Below are positions 54,320 through 62,475 of a stretch of DNA of 64,000 nt, in pieces. A program made the translations under genes and the position numbers. Numbering within the stretch: the stretch's first letter is position 1; every line of letters begins with the position of its first letter. The stretch is from a virus. Under the pieces are notes generated by a model. That model had not been told where the DNA came from, made no database searches, and worked only from the letters and a program-made list of their open reading frames with translations. Where the stretch lies: the IMG/VR virus record IMGVR_UViG_3300048809_000043, positions 1 through 64,000 of that record. The stretch is one strand, 5' to 3'.

Positions 54320-54329
54320 GATAAATACG
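54320..54329 (+). promoter_or_regulatory. Late-type promoter box
   Basis: GATAAATACG. Predicted start falls on the A of ATG 54332; no SD, so the gene may be leaderless. Confidence 0.6.
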
Positions 54330-54331
54330 GT

Positions 54332-55159
54332 ATGCAGCTAATCAGAACATATTTTGAGAATTTAGAGCCGAAAATCCGCGCACAAATCGTAGGATTTTCA
54401 AGCGCCAATGCTGGTATCGGGTTGATTGGCTACAATGAGGACCGAATCGTGTATAGCACACCACTTACCCTATATTCTGGAGTCAACAATCCTGTCAAGA
54501 TTGTTTGTTTAAATTCTGATCAAAAATCTATTAATGTGGAAGCTGTTAGTATTCAAGTTGGATTATTTGTTCCCAATACCCAAAATGAATTACTTACTGC
54601 AAATGCCACAAATATTGATTCTGCCAACGGAGTAGTGCAAGTTACCTTCACTCCAAGTCAGTTGGCTCCGCTTGATTTTGGATTTTATGAAGTTGCATTG
54701 ACGGCTACCGATGGAAATTTGAATGTCTTTCCAATTTACATTGATGACAATTATGGTTCTCGTTTGACTACAACTTTGATGAAAGGCCCAGTATTGGCAT
54801 ATCCAAACCCATATCCAGTTGTTTTTTCCGATGTGACAGATGTGGGTGTAGTCAGTGATCCTATCAATCTTACCGGCCGTCCAATGAATAGCACCGTGGC
54901 AACATTGTGTGCCAATATTGTTTCATATACTGGTAATATTGTTGCTCAAGGCACAACTGTTACGATTCCAACTCTGCATGATTGGGGAAATGTGAGTGCC
55001 ACCTATTATGCAAATGCTGCTGGATTATATTTTCAATCGGTAACAGGGTCGTTTGCCTGGATTCGTTTTATTCTTGATTCCATTGATCCAACTGGAACTG
55101 GAAATCTCAGTCCATCCAATGTTGCAGCATTTATAAGCGGTGGAAATATAAGAATTTAA
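54332..55159 (+). CDS. Predicted virion structural protein
   Basis: 275 aa, beta-rich and Gly/Asn/Thr/Pro-rich: LTLYSGVNNPVKIVCLNSD, then FGFYEVALTATDGNLNVFPIYIDDNYG, and a C-terminal IRFILDSIDPTG. The layout resembles tail fibre, whisker or baseplate accessory proteins. Its late-type promoter supports a structural role. Exact role unknown. Confidence 0.68.
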   Translation: MQLIRTYFENLEPKIRAQIVGFSSANAGIGLIGYNEDRIVYSTPLTLYSGVNNPVKIVCLNSDQKSINVEAVSIQVGLFVPNTQNELLTANATNIDSANGVVQVTFTPSQLAPLDFGFYEVALTATDGNLNVFPIYIDDNYGSRLTTTLMKGPVLAYPNPYPVVFSDVTDVGVVSDPINLTGRPMNSTVATLCANIVSYTGNIVAQGTTVTIPTLHDWGNVSATYYANAAGLYFQSVTGSFAWIRFILDSIDPTGTGNLSPSNVAAFISGGNIRI

Positions 55160-55180
55160 CAAACAAATCAAATTTTGGTT

Positions 55181-55208
55181 GGGCCGCATTTGACGCGGCC
55201 CTGTTTTT
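55181..55208 (+). terminator. Rho-independent terminator overlapping a promoter
   Basis: GGGCCGC (55181-55187), ATTTGAC, GCGGCCC (55195-55201), TGTTTTT. Confidence 0.82.
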
Positions 55209-55218
55209 GTGCTATACT
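55190..55218 (+). promoter_or_regulatory. sigma70-like promoter inside the terminator
   Basis: TTGACG, 17 nt, TATACT. The -35 lies in the terminator loop and right arm. Confidence 0.65.
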
Positions 55219-55235
55219 ATTTCAAAGGATAAAAT

Positions 55236-55433
55236 ATGAAAGTATGGCAATCATCTTATGGAAATATAATTGGAATCCGAAGCGAATCACCAGAAGAAGA
55301 ATGTATAATTGAAAATTTTGTATTTCTTAAAAAATTAGAAGGTGTACAGATTCATTTTGCCAGTAATCAAGAATTTATCCCGCCACAAACTCCTTGTCCT
55401 GATTGTGGATGGGATGGAAGGCATCACACTTAA
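55236..55433 (+). CDS. Small zinc-site protein upstream of primase
   Basis: 65 aa; ENFVFLKKLEGVQ, and C-terminal CPDCGWDGRHH. SD AAAGGA. TAATG overlap with the primase gene suggests a partner role. Unknown. Confidence 0.6.
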   Translation: MKVWQSSYGNIIGIRSESPEEECIIENFVFLKKLEGVQIHFASNQEFIPPQTPCPDCGWDGRHHT

Positions 55434-56455
55434 TGAACATTATTATCCAAACCACATTAGATTATTGGAGACGCACAAGAACCAAAATTGCCCCATCTGG
55501 TTGGGAACATAGAAACTCGGTTTGTTGTCATCATAGAGGAGATACACCAGATAAAAGAGGACGGGGTGGAATTAAAACTGATGGCAGAAATATAAGTTAC
55601 CATTGTTTTCAATGTGGATTTACTGCGAATTATACACCAGGAAAACCACTCTATCCAAAGTTTATCAATCTTTTAACTTGGCTCAACGTTGATGAAAAAA
55701 CAATAAGCCACTTGAAGTTGGAAAGTTTCCGTATTTCAAAAGAGATTGATGTTGAATCAAGTGCAATAGTTCGTCGCGATATCAAAGAGGTTGATTTGCC
55801 AAATGGTTGCTCTTTGTTGGAATTGGAACATGAAAAAGAAACACATAAAGCACACATTGAATTTTTGAAAACACGCGGTTTTGAAGCAGAAGATTTTCCA
55901 TTTTTAGTTTCACCAAACCTAACATATAGAACTCGTGTTATATTGCCATTCATTTTACATAATACGATTGTTGGTTATTCTGCCAGATCAATTGTTCAGG
56001 CAGAAAAACTTCGCTACCTTATGAAAACGACAACGGATTTTGTTTTTGGATTGGATTGGGTAAAGCCAGAACATGAATGGGTATTTGTAACCGAAGGATT
56101 GTTTGATGCTCTGAGTGTAAAATGTTTGGCCGTTATGCATAATGAAATTAGTGATGCTCAAACTGAAATGATTTGTGATCTTCAGAAAAAGGTAATCGTT
56201 GTTCCCGATCTTGATAGGGCTGGACTTGCAAATCAAAACAATACACTAATCAACACCGCATTGGATAATGGTTGGTCGGTTTCCTTCCCACAATGGCCTG
56301 ATAAGGATATCAATGCCGCATATGTAAAGTATGGTCAGTTGTTTGTAATCAAACATTTGTTGGATCAAGCCACAGATAGTACAACAACAATCAGAGTGAA
56401 ACAAAAATTATTGTTGAATGAATTGAAATCAAGAAAAGACCATAATTCATATTGA
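55433..56455 (+). CDS. DNA primase, T4 gp61-like
   Basis: 340 aa. Makes RNA primers for lagging-strand synthesis with the helicase downstream. N-terminal zinc domain: CCHHRGD then YHCFQCGF. The TOPRIM core shows WVFVTEGLFDALSV (metal Glu) and VVPDLDRAG (DxD). Start ATG 55433 in the TAATG overlap. Separate promoters lie before it and before the helicase. Confidence 0.87.
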   Translation: MNIIIQTTLDYWRRTRTKIAPSGWEHRNSVCCHHRGDTPDKRGRGGIKTDGRNISYHCFQCGFTANYTPGKPLYPKFINLLTWLNVDEKTISHLKLESFRISKEIDVESSAIVRRDIKEVDLPNGCSLLELEHEKETHKAHIEFLKTRGFEAEDFPFLVSPNLTYRTRVILPFILHNTIVGYSARSIVQAEKLRYLMKTTTDFVFGLDWVKPEHEWVFVTEGLFDALSVKCLAVMHNEISDAQTEMICDLQKKVIVVPDLDRAGLANQNNTLINTALDNGWSVSFPQWPDKDINAAYVKYGQLFVIKHLLDQATDSTTTIRVKQKLLLNELKSRKDHNSY

Positions 56456-56481
56456 CTATGCAATGTAATCAGCGATATACT
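56452..56481 (+). promoter_or_regulatory. sigma70-like promoter for helicase
   Basis: TTGACT, 18 nt, TATACT. Confidence 0.8.
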
Positions 56482-56507
56482 TATATGGACTATAGAGGTA
56501 ATATTTA

Positions 56508-57896
56508 ATGGCAATAGAAAAAAGCACACCCGAAGTGCAACGACTGTATCTCGATTTCATTCTTAGTAGTGGCGATCTTTTCACTCGCGTCCAAAATATT
56601 TTTAACCCACAAAATTTTGATCGCAGTCTTCAAAAAGCGGCAAAATTTATTCAAGATCATGTACAGAAGTATAGTGTAATTCCAACAGTTCAACAAGTGA
56701 ATGCCGTTGCTGGAACAGAATTACAACTAGTTTTAGAAGAGGTTCGCGCAGCAGGAAACAACGAGTGGTTTTTAGATGCATTTGAGACATTTACTAAACG
56801 AGAAGAACTTGAACGAGCAATTTTAAAGAGCGTTGAATTACTTGACAAAGGAGATTTTGATCCTGTTGAAAAATTGATCAAAGATGCAGTACAAATTACG
56901 TTGACACGAGATTTGGGTATTGAATATTTTTATGATCCTCGCGGAAGACTTATGCGAATCAAAAATAACAATGGTCAAATCAGTACTGGTTGGAAAGATA
57001 TTGATGAAAAATTATATGGTGGTTTCAATCGCGGTGAATTGAATATTTTTTGCGGAAGTGCTGGAACTGGTAAAAGTACATTTTTGCAGAATCTTTCATT
57101 GAATTGGATGGAAGCTGGCCTCAATGGAATTTTTATTACCTTTGAAATGGGTCAAGACCTTGTAGCAATGCGTATTGATAGCATGATTACTGGCTTTGGT
57201 AGTAGAGACATTTATAAGAATCTTGATGATGTTGAATTGAAAATCAAAATGGCCGGTAAGAAATGTGGCCGATTGAAAATCAAATATATGCCTTCACAGA
57301 GTACGGTGAATCAAATCAAGGCATATGTAAAAGAACTTGCAATTCAGGAAAATTTCATACCTGATTTTATTTGTTTGGATTATCTGGATTTGATTATGCC
57401 AAGTGGAGCTAAGGTTGATGTAAGCGATGTGTTCACAAAAGATAAGTTAGTATGCGAAGAGTTGCGTAATTACTCAATTGAACTACGAGTCTTGCTGGCA
57501 TCTGCATCACAATTGAATCGTAGTGCCTTTGATGAAATTGAATTCACTGGTGGAAATATTGCTGGTGGGTTGAGCAAACTGAATACCGCAGACAACTTAT
57601 TTGGTATCTTTACAAATCGTAGTATGAAAGAACGTGGAGTAATTCAATTACAATTTATGAAGACTCGTAATAGCGCTGGTGTTGGAGCAAAGGTTGATTT
57701 GGATTGGAATGTGAATTCATTACGCATTACAAATTCAACTCAAATTAGCGATCCTTCTGTCATGACGGGCAGTAATATTTTGGCACATATCAAGAGCGGT
57801 AAAAATGCTAACGCAACAACTATTGTGAGCAATGTAACTGACAACAAGCAGGGCAGTCTTCAATCTTTATTGGCTTCTATCAAGAAGGATGCATAG
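56508..57896 (+). CDS. Replicative DNA helicase, DnaB/gp41-like
   Basis: 462 aa hexameric 5'-3' helicase. Helical N-terminal domain to about 135, then the RecA-like motor: Walker A CGSAGTGKST (182-191), TFEMGQDLVAMR, DFICLDYLDLI (Walker B), LASASQLNR (motif H3), and LQFMKTRNS. Size and motifs match T4 gp41. SD AGAGG. Works with the primase at 55433. Confidence 0.93.
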   Translation: MAIEKSTPEVQRLYLDFILSSGDLFTRVQNIFNPQNFDRSLQKAAKFIQDHVQKYSVIPTVQQVNAVAGTELQLVLEEVRAAGNNEWFLDAFETFTKREELERAILKSVELLDKGDFDPVEKLIKDAVQITLTRDLGIEYFYDPRGRLMRIKNNNGQISTGWKDIDEKLYGGFNRGELNIFCGSAGTGKSTFLQNLSLNWMEAGLNGIFITFEMGQDLVAMRIDSMITGFGSRDIYKNLDDVELKIKMAGKKCGRLKIKYMPSQSTVNQIKAYVKELAIQENFIPDFICLDYLDLIMPSGAKVDVSDVFTKDKLVCEELRNYSIELRVLLASASQLNRSAFDEIEFTGGNIAGGLSKLNTADNLFGIFTNRSMKERGVIQLQFMKTRNSAGVGAKVDLDWNVNSLRITNSTQISDPSVMTGSNILAHIKSGKNANATTIVSNVTDNKQGSLQSLLASIKKDA

Positions 57897-57898
57897 AA

Positions 57899-58060
57899 AT
57901 GCATCATATGATGAATATGTTCTTATCAAGCATTGTTGGAATATGTTTTATAGTTTATGTATTTGGTGATTTTATGGTTTCTGTAATTAAGGACTGGCGA
58001 CATACGCATCCATGGTTTCCAAACAAAAAGAAATGGGTTCTGAGAAAGTTTGAGGAATAA
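57899..58060 (+). CDS. Small membrane protein
   Basis: 53 aa; helix FLSSIVGICFIVYVFGDFM, then DWRHTHPWFPNKKKWVLRKFEE. The end matches the next gene, showing duplication. Starts directly after the helicase stop. Confidence 0.55.
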   Translation: MHHMMNMFLSSIVGICFIVYVFGDFMVSVIKDWRHTHPWFPNKKKWVLRKFEE

Positions 58061-58061
58061 T

Positions 58062-58391
58062 ATGATATTCTCTTTGATTATCGGATGGTTACTTATAGGC
58101 TTTCTTGGTTTATATAATGCAATTGCCACTACTGGTAGTGCTACTGGTAATGAAGATAATAAAAAAGACTGGTGGAAAGATTTTACCGTAACTGATATTA
58201 AATACATGATACTATTCATATTATTGGGGCCGGCCGGACTAATACTGGTCATTTGGGTTAATATAACAGAATGGCGAGAGTTTGAATGGCACTATGTTCC
58301 ATTGCTAAGCACAGTAAAAGATATGTGGGGAACTTGGCGACATAATCATCCAACAAAAGAAGAATGGGTTCTGAGAAAGTTTGAGGAATAA
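58062..58391 (+). CDS. Two-pass membrane protein
   Basis: 109 aa; helices FSLIIGWLLIGFLGLYNAI and YMILFILLGPAGLILVIWV, ending TWRHNHPTKEEWVLRKFEE as in 57899. SD GAGGAA comes from the end codons of the upstream gene. Confidence 0.58.
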   Translation: MIFSLIIGWLLIGFLGLYNAIATTGSATGNEDNKKDWWKDFTVTDIKYMILFILLGPAGLILVIWVNITEWREFEWHYVPLLSTVKDMWGTWRHNHPTKEEWVLRKFEE

Positions 58392-58392
58392 A

Positions 58393-58605
58393 ATGACAAA
58401 AAGTGCAGAACGATTTGAAAAAATTGAACATTTAGAACAAGCTTTGCGATCCATCGCATTGTTGGGTGGAAATCTCCATGATGATCGTTTGACTGGCAAC
58501 ACTGGGCCAAATGATGCGGCGGCTCGTGGCTTGATGTATACTGGTGCAAGAAAGATTGCGATGGATGCGCTTGGTATCAAAACCATAGAGGAACTTTGGA
58601 AATAA
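58393..58605 (+). CDS. Small helical protein
   Basis: 70 aa (KSAERFEKIEHLEQALRSIA, later DAAARGLMYTGARKIAMDAL). Upstream end codons supply GAGGAA as SD. Unknown. Confidence 0.58.
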   Translation: MTKSAERFEKIEHLEQALRSIALLGGNLHDDRLTGNTGPNDAAARGLMYTGARKIAMDALGIKTIEELWK

Positions 58606-58606
58606 T

Positions 58607-58792
58607 ATGACAAAATTAAATTTTGAAATTTATGTGAATGACTATCTATTAGAAACAGTACATGAACCAAGTGAAATGTTAGCAACTGATGAATGGGTAG
58701 CAAATTATTTGAACAAACATCCAGAAATTGACCGAGAAACAGCCAAGGTATCAGTTAAGATTGTTAAATCTGATTGTAAAACCTGTTCTTGA
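58607..58792 (+). CDS. Small acidic protein
   Basis: 61 aa with a C-terminal CKTCS. Starts next to the previous stop. Ends at a late-type box. Unknown. Confidence 0.56.
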   Translation: MTKLNFEIYVNDYLLETVHEPSEMLATDEWVANYLNKHPEIDRETAKVSVKIVKSDCKTCS

Positions 58793-58800
58793 ATAAATAG
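58791..58800 (+). promoter_or_regulatory. Late-type promoter box
   Basis: GAATAAATAG; predicted start coincides with ATG 58805, with no SD. Confidence 0.5.
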
Positions 58801-58804
58801 TAAT

Positions 58805-59218
58805 ATGGCACTCAGTCTAGCATCTAAATTTGGTATCGCCGCAAGCATTACAAGTATTCTTGCTGTGGCTGGTACTGGGATTACTTGGGATATAAATGAA
58901 CATCTTACTCTTGAAAAACGATTTGAGGCTATTCAACAAAATCAACAAAGTACCAATGCAGCCGTAAGAGTCATTGCATCCGAATTGACATCACAAAAAC
59001 AAGACCTTATTGAACGATTGTTAACGGCGCAAAAACAAGAATTGAAAGAGGATGCGTCTTTACATCGTCAACTAAAAGAAAAAGATCAAGAGATACTTGC
59101 CGCAGAGAAAATGAATGGTACAGGTTTTAGTTTTGGACACTACGCACAACAATATGCAGCCGATGCACCCGCCATTCCAGCCCAAAAAGGTAAAACAGTT
59201 CCTCCCGTAATTTACTAA
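58805..59218 (+). CDS. Membrane-anchored coiled-coil protein
   Basis: 137 aa. Hydrophobic N-terminus (FGIAASITSILAVAGTGITW), a long helix (FEAIQQNQQSTNAAVRV to LKEKDQEILAAE), and a Pro-rich end. Possibly a virion- or membrane-associated late protein; a spanin-like role is conceivable but unproven. Late-type promoter. Confidence 0.58.
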   Translation: MALSLASKFGIAASITSILAVAGTGITWDINEHLTLEKRFEAIQQNQQSTNAAVRVIASELTSQKQDLIERLLTAQKQELKEDASLHRQLKEKDQEILAAEKMNGTGFSFGHYAQQYAADAPAIPAQKGKTVPPVIY

Positions 59219-59246
59219 ATCATTTATTTTCAATAACATAATTTAG

Positions 59247-59276
59247 TTGACACCAAACCATAATTTATGGTATACT
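59247..59276 (+). promoter_or_regulatory. sigma70-like promoter, near-leaderless transcript
   Basis: TTGACA, 18 nt, TATACT; -10 ends 8 nt before ATG 59285, and no SD. Confidence 0.8.
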
Positions 59277-59284
59277 ATAAGTGT

Positions 59285-60307
59285 ATGAAAATACTATTTT
59301 CCACACAAAGCGGGTCACAATTATACGGCACTTTTACCTCGACTTCAGATGTTGATTTGAAGCATGTGGTTTTGCCATCTTTGAATAATATGTTGCTCGG
59401 TAAAAGACTCACTAATGAAGTAATCAAAACCAACAACAAAAAATTTGAGAGAAATTCTGCCGAAGATGTTGATATTGAAAATATTCCTGTGCAGATTCTT
59501 GCATATGATTTTCTTGGTGGTCAGACTTATGCCTTGGAGTTGGCCTTCGCAGTTGATTACACCGAAGCTGGTCAGATTATTCATGATCCGTTGATCCTTG
59601 GATTTTGCAGGGAACTTCGTTGCAGATTTCTGACTTCAAATATGTCAGCATTGATTGGTTATGCTGTCAATCAGGCATCCTTGTATTCTTTCAAGGGTGA
59701 ACGATTGAATGCTGTTCGCGCTGTCAAGGATTTATTTTTGAATATTGGATTGATTCATGGCCCTACTGCCAAACCAAACGAATATTCAGTTGAGTTTGAA
59801 AATATGGCTAAGGAAATTGAAAAACAGTTTCCAAAGTCTTTTTCTATAACTGAATACGAAGTTGATTGCAATGGAACTATGAAACCTTGTATCAAGGTGT
59901 TGGAAAAGATTTTGCCTTATACTAGCACTTTTGAAACTAGTCTCAAGGTTGTGAATGCTCAGCTAAAGAAATATGGTAGTCGTGCAGATGCGGCCTCCAT
60001 TGATAACGTGGATTGGAAGGCTACTTCTCATGCTTTGCGTGTTGTGGAAGAGGGCATCACTTTGTTGAAAGACAGAAATCTTATTTTTCCATTCAATAAA
60101 GAGTATGTTGATTTGCTTGTATCAATCAAATTGGGCAAACTTCCATACAATGAAGTTATTGATATGATCAATGTTAGACTGGATGAATTGAAGGCATTGG
60201 AAGTTGTATCTACCTTGCCAAAGAGCAGTCCAGAATTGGCAGAGTCATTGAATACATGGCTTGCAGAATGGTTGAGGCAATGGTATGGACTCCCGTACAC
60301 GATCTAA
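59285..60307 (+). CDS. Phage nucleotidyltransferase
   Basis: 340 aa. GSQLYGTFTSTSDVDLKH (GS at 10-11, D22 and D24) is the polymerase-beta-type nucleotidyltransferase motif. Many large phages carry this protein; its acceptor is unknown (RNA, protein or small molecule). Start ATG 59285 set by the promoter. The gene end overlaps the array gene at 60285. Confidence 0.82.
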   Translation: MKILFSTQSGSQLYGTFTSTSDVDLKHVVLPSLNNMLLGKRLTNEVIKTNNKKFERNSAEDVDIENIPVQILAYDFLGGQTYALELAFAVDYTEAGQIIHDPLILGFCRELRCRFLTSNMSALIGYAVNQASLYSFKGERLNAVRAVKDLFLNIGLIHGPTAKPNEYSVEFENMAKEIEKQFPKSFSITEYEVDCNGTMKPCIKVLEKILPYTSTFETSLKVVNAQLKKYGSRADAASIDNVDWKATSHALRVVEEGITLLKDRNLIFPFNKEYVDLLVSIKLGKLPYNEVIDMINVRLDELKALEVVSTLPKSSPELAESLNTWLAEWLRQWYGLPYTI

Positions 60308-60545
60308 AGGTTGTGTCGTAAATATTCCACAGATGGGCGTGGCATATATTCACGCCTATACACCATGTATACATTCAATACGGGAGAATGGATTTCCATT
60401 GAGCATAAGAAAGTTTAAGAAATATTGGAAAGAAAAATACAATGTACGAATTGTTTCTCCACGTAAAAACGGAGGATATAGTGATTACAAATTCATCTTT
60501 GAAGATGAAGGCGCTTATGTATTGTTTATGTTGGAGTGGGCATAA
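60285..60545 (+). CDS. LFMLEW-family protein, array member 1
   Basis: 86 aa. GVAYIHAYTPCIHSIRENG, LSIRKFKKYWKEKYNVRIV and F-EDEGAYVLFMLEWA. Starts within the end of the nucleotidyltransferase gene (23-nt overlap, SD GAGG). The array shares a plan: helix with an aromatic region, F-K-E-K-x-x-V-x-I, then F-E-x-E-G-A-Y-V-L-F-M-L-E-W. Confidence 0.66.
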   Translation: MDSRTRSKGCVVNIPQMGVAYIHAYTPCIHSIRENGFPLSIRKFKKYWKEKYNVRIVSPRKNGGYSDYKFIFEDEGAYVLFMLEWA

Positions 60546-60793
60546 TGCTTATAAAAAGTTGGAAACTAAAATCAAAATATTTTGATTCGCAATTTGATAG
60601 AGTTGCCAATACTATATGGTATATATGGTGTGATGAACGAATGAATCAGGCGAAAGATGTATTAGATGCCGAAAAATGGGAAGAACGCTTTCATTGTAAA
60701 CCATTGATTTCTAAATCAGAAAAAAATACTTGGGATGGATTGATTTTTAATGATGAAGCGCATTATATGCTATTTCTTTTGGAGTGGGCATGA
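60545..60793 (+). CDS. LFMLEW-family protein, array member 2
   Basis: 82 aa, ending FNDEAHYMLFLLEWA. FDSQFDRVANTIWYIWCDE is shared with members 3 and 4. TAATG start overlap. Confidence 0.66.
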   Translation: MLIKSWKLKSKYFDSQFDRVANTIWYIWCDERMNQAKDVLDAEKWEERFHCKPLISKSEKNTWDGLIFNDEAHYMLFLLEWA

Positions 60794-61035
60794 TTGAAAA
60801 AATTTGGGATAAAAATTTACCTGATTACGATAAAAATTTTGATCTAATTAGCGATAATATTTGGGATGCTTGGCGTGAAGAATGTAATAGTAAGCCTCTT
60901 GATCTTCATAATGATGCTGTAAAATTTGAAAGAAGATTTAGTTATAAGCCAATAATTGGTGAAAGTAAGAATTGGAAGGGTTTAAGATTTAGAAATGAAG
61001 GCCACTATATGCTGTTTCTTTTGGAGTGGGCATGA
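60790..61035 (+). CDS. LFMLEW-family protein, array member 3
   Basis: 81 aa; MIEKIWDKNLPDYDKNFDLI, DNIWDAWREEC, ending NEGHYMLFLLEWA. ATGA overlap. Closest to member 4. Confidence 0.66.
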   Translation: MIEKIWDKNLPDYDKNFDLISDNIWDAWREECNSKPLDLHNDAVKFERRFSYKPIIGESKNWKGLRFRNEGHYMLFLLEWA

Positions 61036-61259
61036 TTAGAAAAATTTGGAATGCTGATTCACCTAATTACGATAACCAGTTTGATAAAGCCAGTGACAAT
61101 CTTTGGGATGTTTGGCGCGAAGAATGTGGGGATGTTCGTAATAGGAAAAAATTTATAGAAAGATTTGGTTATAAGCTATTTGTAGACTCAGGCTCTTGGG
61201 ATGGTTTGATATTTAGAAATAAGGGCCATTACATGCTGTTCTTATTGGAATGGAGCTGA
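61032..61259 (+). CDS. LFMLEW-family protein, array member 4
   Basis: 75 aa; MIRKIWNADSPNYDNQFDKA, DNLWDVWREEC, ending NKGHYMLFLLEWS. ATGA overlap. Sibling of member 3 with a shortened middle. Confidence 0.66.
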   Translation: MIRKIWNADSPNYDNQFDKASDNLWDVWREECGDVRNRKKFIERFGYKLFVDSGSWDGLIFRNKGHYMLFLLEWS

Positions 61260-61260
61260 A

Positions 61261-61500
61261 ATGTATAAAGCTTCCGTTGAATATATGGGCATCACTTTTG
61301 AACATGCGTGGCAACATGCAGTTGATGAGTTACCACTAGGATGCAGCGGAGAGGCAGTCATTCGTTATTTCAAAGAAAATTATGATGTTGAACTCATTTA
61401 TGGAATTTCGACTGAGAGGTATGGTAACAATTTTGGGTGGCAGTTTGCCGAATTTAAAAGTAAATCAGCATATGTGATGTTTATGTTGGAATGGAGCTAA
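61261..61500 (+). CDS. LFMLEW-family protein, array member 5
   Basis: 79 aa; MYKASVEYMGITFEHAWQHA, VIRYFKENYDVELIYG, ending SAYVMFMLEWS. SD GGAATGGAG comes from the previous LEWS codons. Confidence 0.66.
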   Translation: MYKASVEYMGITFEHAWQHAVDELPLGCSGEAVIRYFKENYDVELIYGISTERYGNNFGWQFAEFKSKSAYVMFMLEWS

Positions 61501-61755
61501 ATGGCATATCAAGTGTGTATCAAACCTGGAAGTAAGCAATTTACACCCTTTGTTCATACTATATTTCATAGAGCGCACGAGGCAATATTTGAGTCTTGTA
61601 CTAATCCTAGTATGAAGGAATTGCGTGATGCTTGGTATGAGAAATTTAAAGTAAAAATCATTTATAAAAAATCACTTGAAACTTGGACGCATCTTGAGTT
61701 TGAAAATAAAGGGGCATATATATGTTGTTTATGCTGGAGTGGTCATGAAATATAG
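61501..61755 (+). CDS. LFMLEW-family protein, array member 6 (frameshifted end)
   Basis: As read, 84 aa ending GAYICCLCWSGHEI. Removing 2 nt from the ATATAT run at 61716-61723 gives GAYMLFMLEWS with a TGA at 61746-61748 overlapping the next ATG, exactly as in its siblings. So either a real 2-nt slippage, a sequencing error or phase switching has occurred. Body: FHRAHEAIFESC, LRDAWYEKFKVKII. Confidence 0.62.
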   Translation: MAYQVCIKPGSKQFTPFVHTIFHRAHEAIFESCTNPSMKELRDAWYEKFKVKIIYKKSLETWTHLEFENKGAYICCLCWSGHEI

Positions 61756-61969
61756 AGCAACTTATAAGAGTATATTGCCTACTTATAACAAGGCATGGGG
61801 GGCATTACATACTCCATTCATTCTTAATTGGACTTGGGAAAAAATTGAAAAAGAATTCAAGGAAAAACATCACGCTACTTTAATTCGTTCAGCAGAAACA
61901 AATTTTTTTGAATTTATTGAATTTGAAAGTGAAGGCGATTTTGTATTGTTTATGTTGGAATGGAGTTGA
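61745..61969 (+). CDS. LFMLEW-family protein, array member 7
   Basis: 74 aa; MKYRATYKSILPTYNKAWGA, IEKEFKEKHHATLIR, ending SEGDFVLFMLEWS. ATGA overlap with the unshifted end of member 6. Confidence 0.66.
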   Translation: MKYRATYKSILPTYNKAWGALHTPFILNWTWEKIEKEFKEKHHATLIRSAETNFFEFIEFESEGDFVLFMLEWS

Positions 61970-61970
61970 A

Positions 61971-62210
61971 ATGTACAACACGACACCTAACAAACTTGGC
62001 GTAGCATTTGATAGAGCATGGGATGCAGCATCCGTATCCATAGATGAGGGTAGTATAGATCAAATAGAAAAATATTTCAAAGAACGATGGAAAATTACTT
62101 TATCTGATAAAATTCTTGAAAAATCTGAAGCTTGGAATCCGTATGTATGGGAATGTGTAAGTTTCAAAAGCAAAGCGGCGTTTGTATTGTTTATGTTGGA
62201 ATGGAGTTGA
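61971..62210 (+). CDS. LFMLEW-family protein, array member 8
   Basis: 79 aa; MYNTTPNKLGVAFDRAWDAA, IEKYFKERWKITLS, ending SKAAFVLFMLEWS. SD GGAATGGAG from the previous gene's end. Confidence 0.66.
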   Translation: MYNTTPNKLGVAFDRAWDAASVSIDEGSIDQIEKYFKERWKITLSDKILEKSEAWNPYVWECVSFKSKAAFVLFMLEWS

Positions 62211-62474
62211 ATGAAATACCAAACAACAGCAAAAGCATTGGGAAATGCATTTCACAATGCACATCAATCATTATGGAAGAATGGTGAATTCAATCATACC
62301 CTATCGGTTAAGAAACAAGTTCAGGGTTGGAAAGATAAATTCCATGTTAAAATAACTGGTGGACATTTTGATAATGTTTTTTCAACAGGAGAAAATGAAT
62401 GGAATACTGAAGATGTTGTTCTTGAATTTGAAAGTGAAGCAGCATGTATGTTGTTTATGTTGGAATGGAGTTGA
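62211..62474 (+). CDS. LFMLEW-family protein, array member 9
   Basis: 87 aa; MKYQTTAKALGNAFHNAHQS, VKKQVQGWKDKFHVKITGG, ending SEAACMLFMLEWS. Last of the array; its end supplies the SD for the phosphoesterase at 62476. Confidence 0.66.
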   Translation: MKYQTTAKALGNAFHNAHQSLWKNGEFNHTLSVKKQVQGWKDKFHVKITGGHFDNVFSTGENEWNTEDVVLEFESEAACMLFMLEWS

Positions 62475-62475
62475 T

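Larger units (their letters stand above)
60285..62474 (+). repeat. Tandem array of nine diverged paralogues
   Basis: Nine genes of 74-87 codons in one frame-hopping, overlapping chain. Gene bodies diverge strongly but the junction (TTTATGTTGGAATGGAG then start codon) stays nearly constant at the DNA level. Confidence 0.85.
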
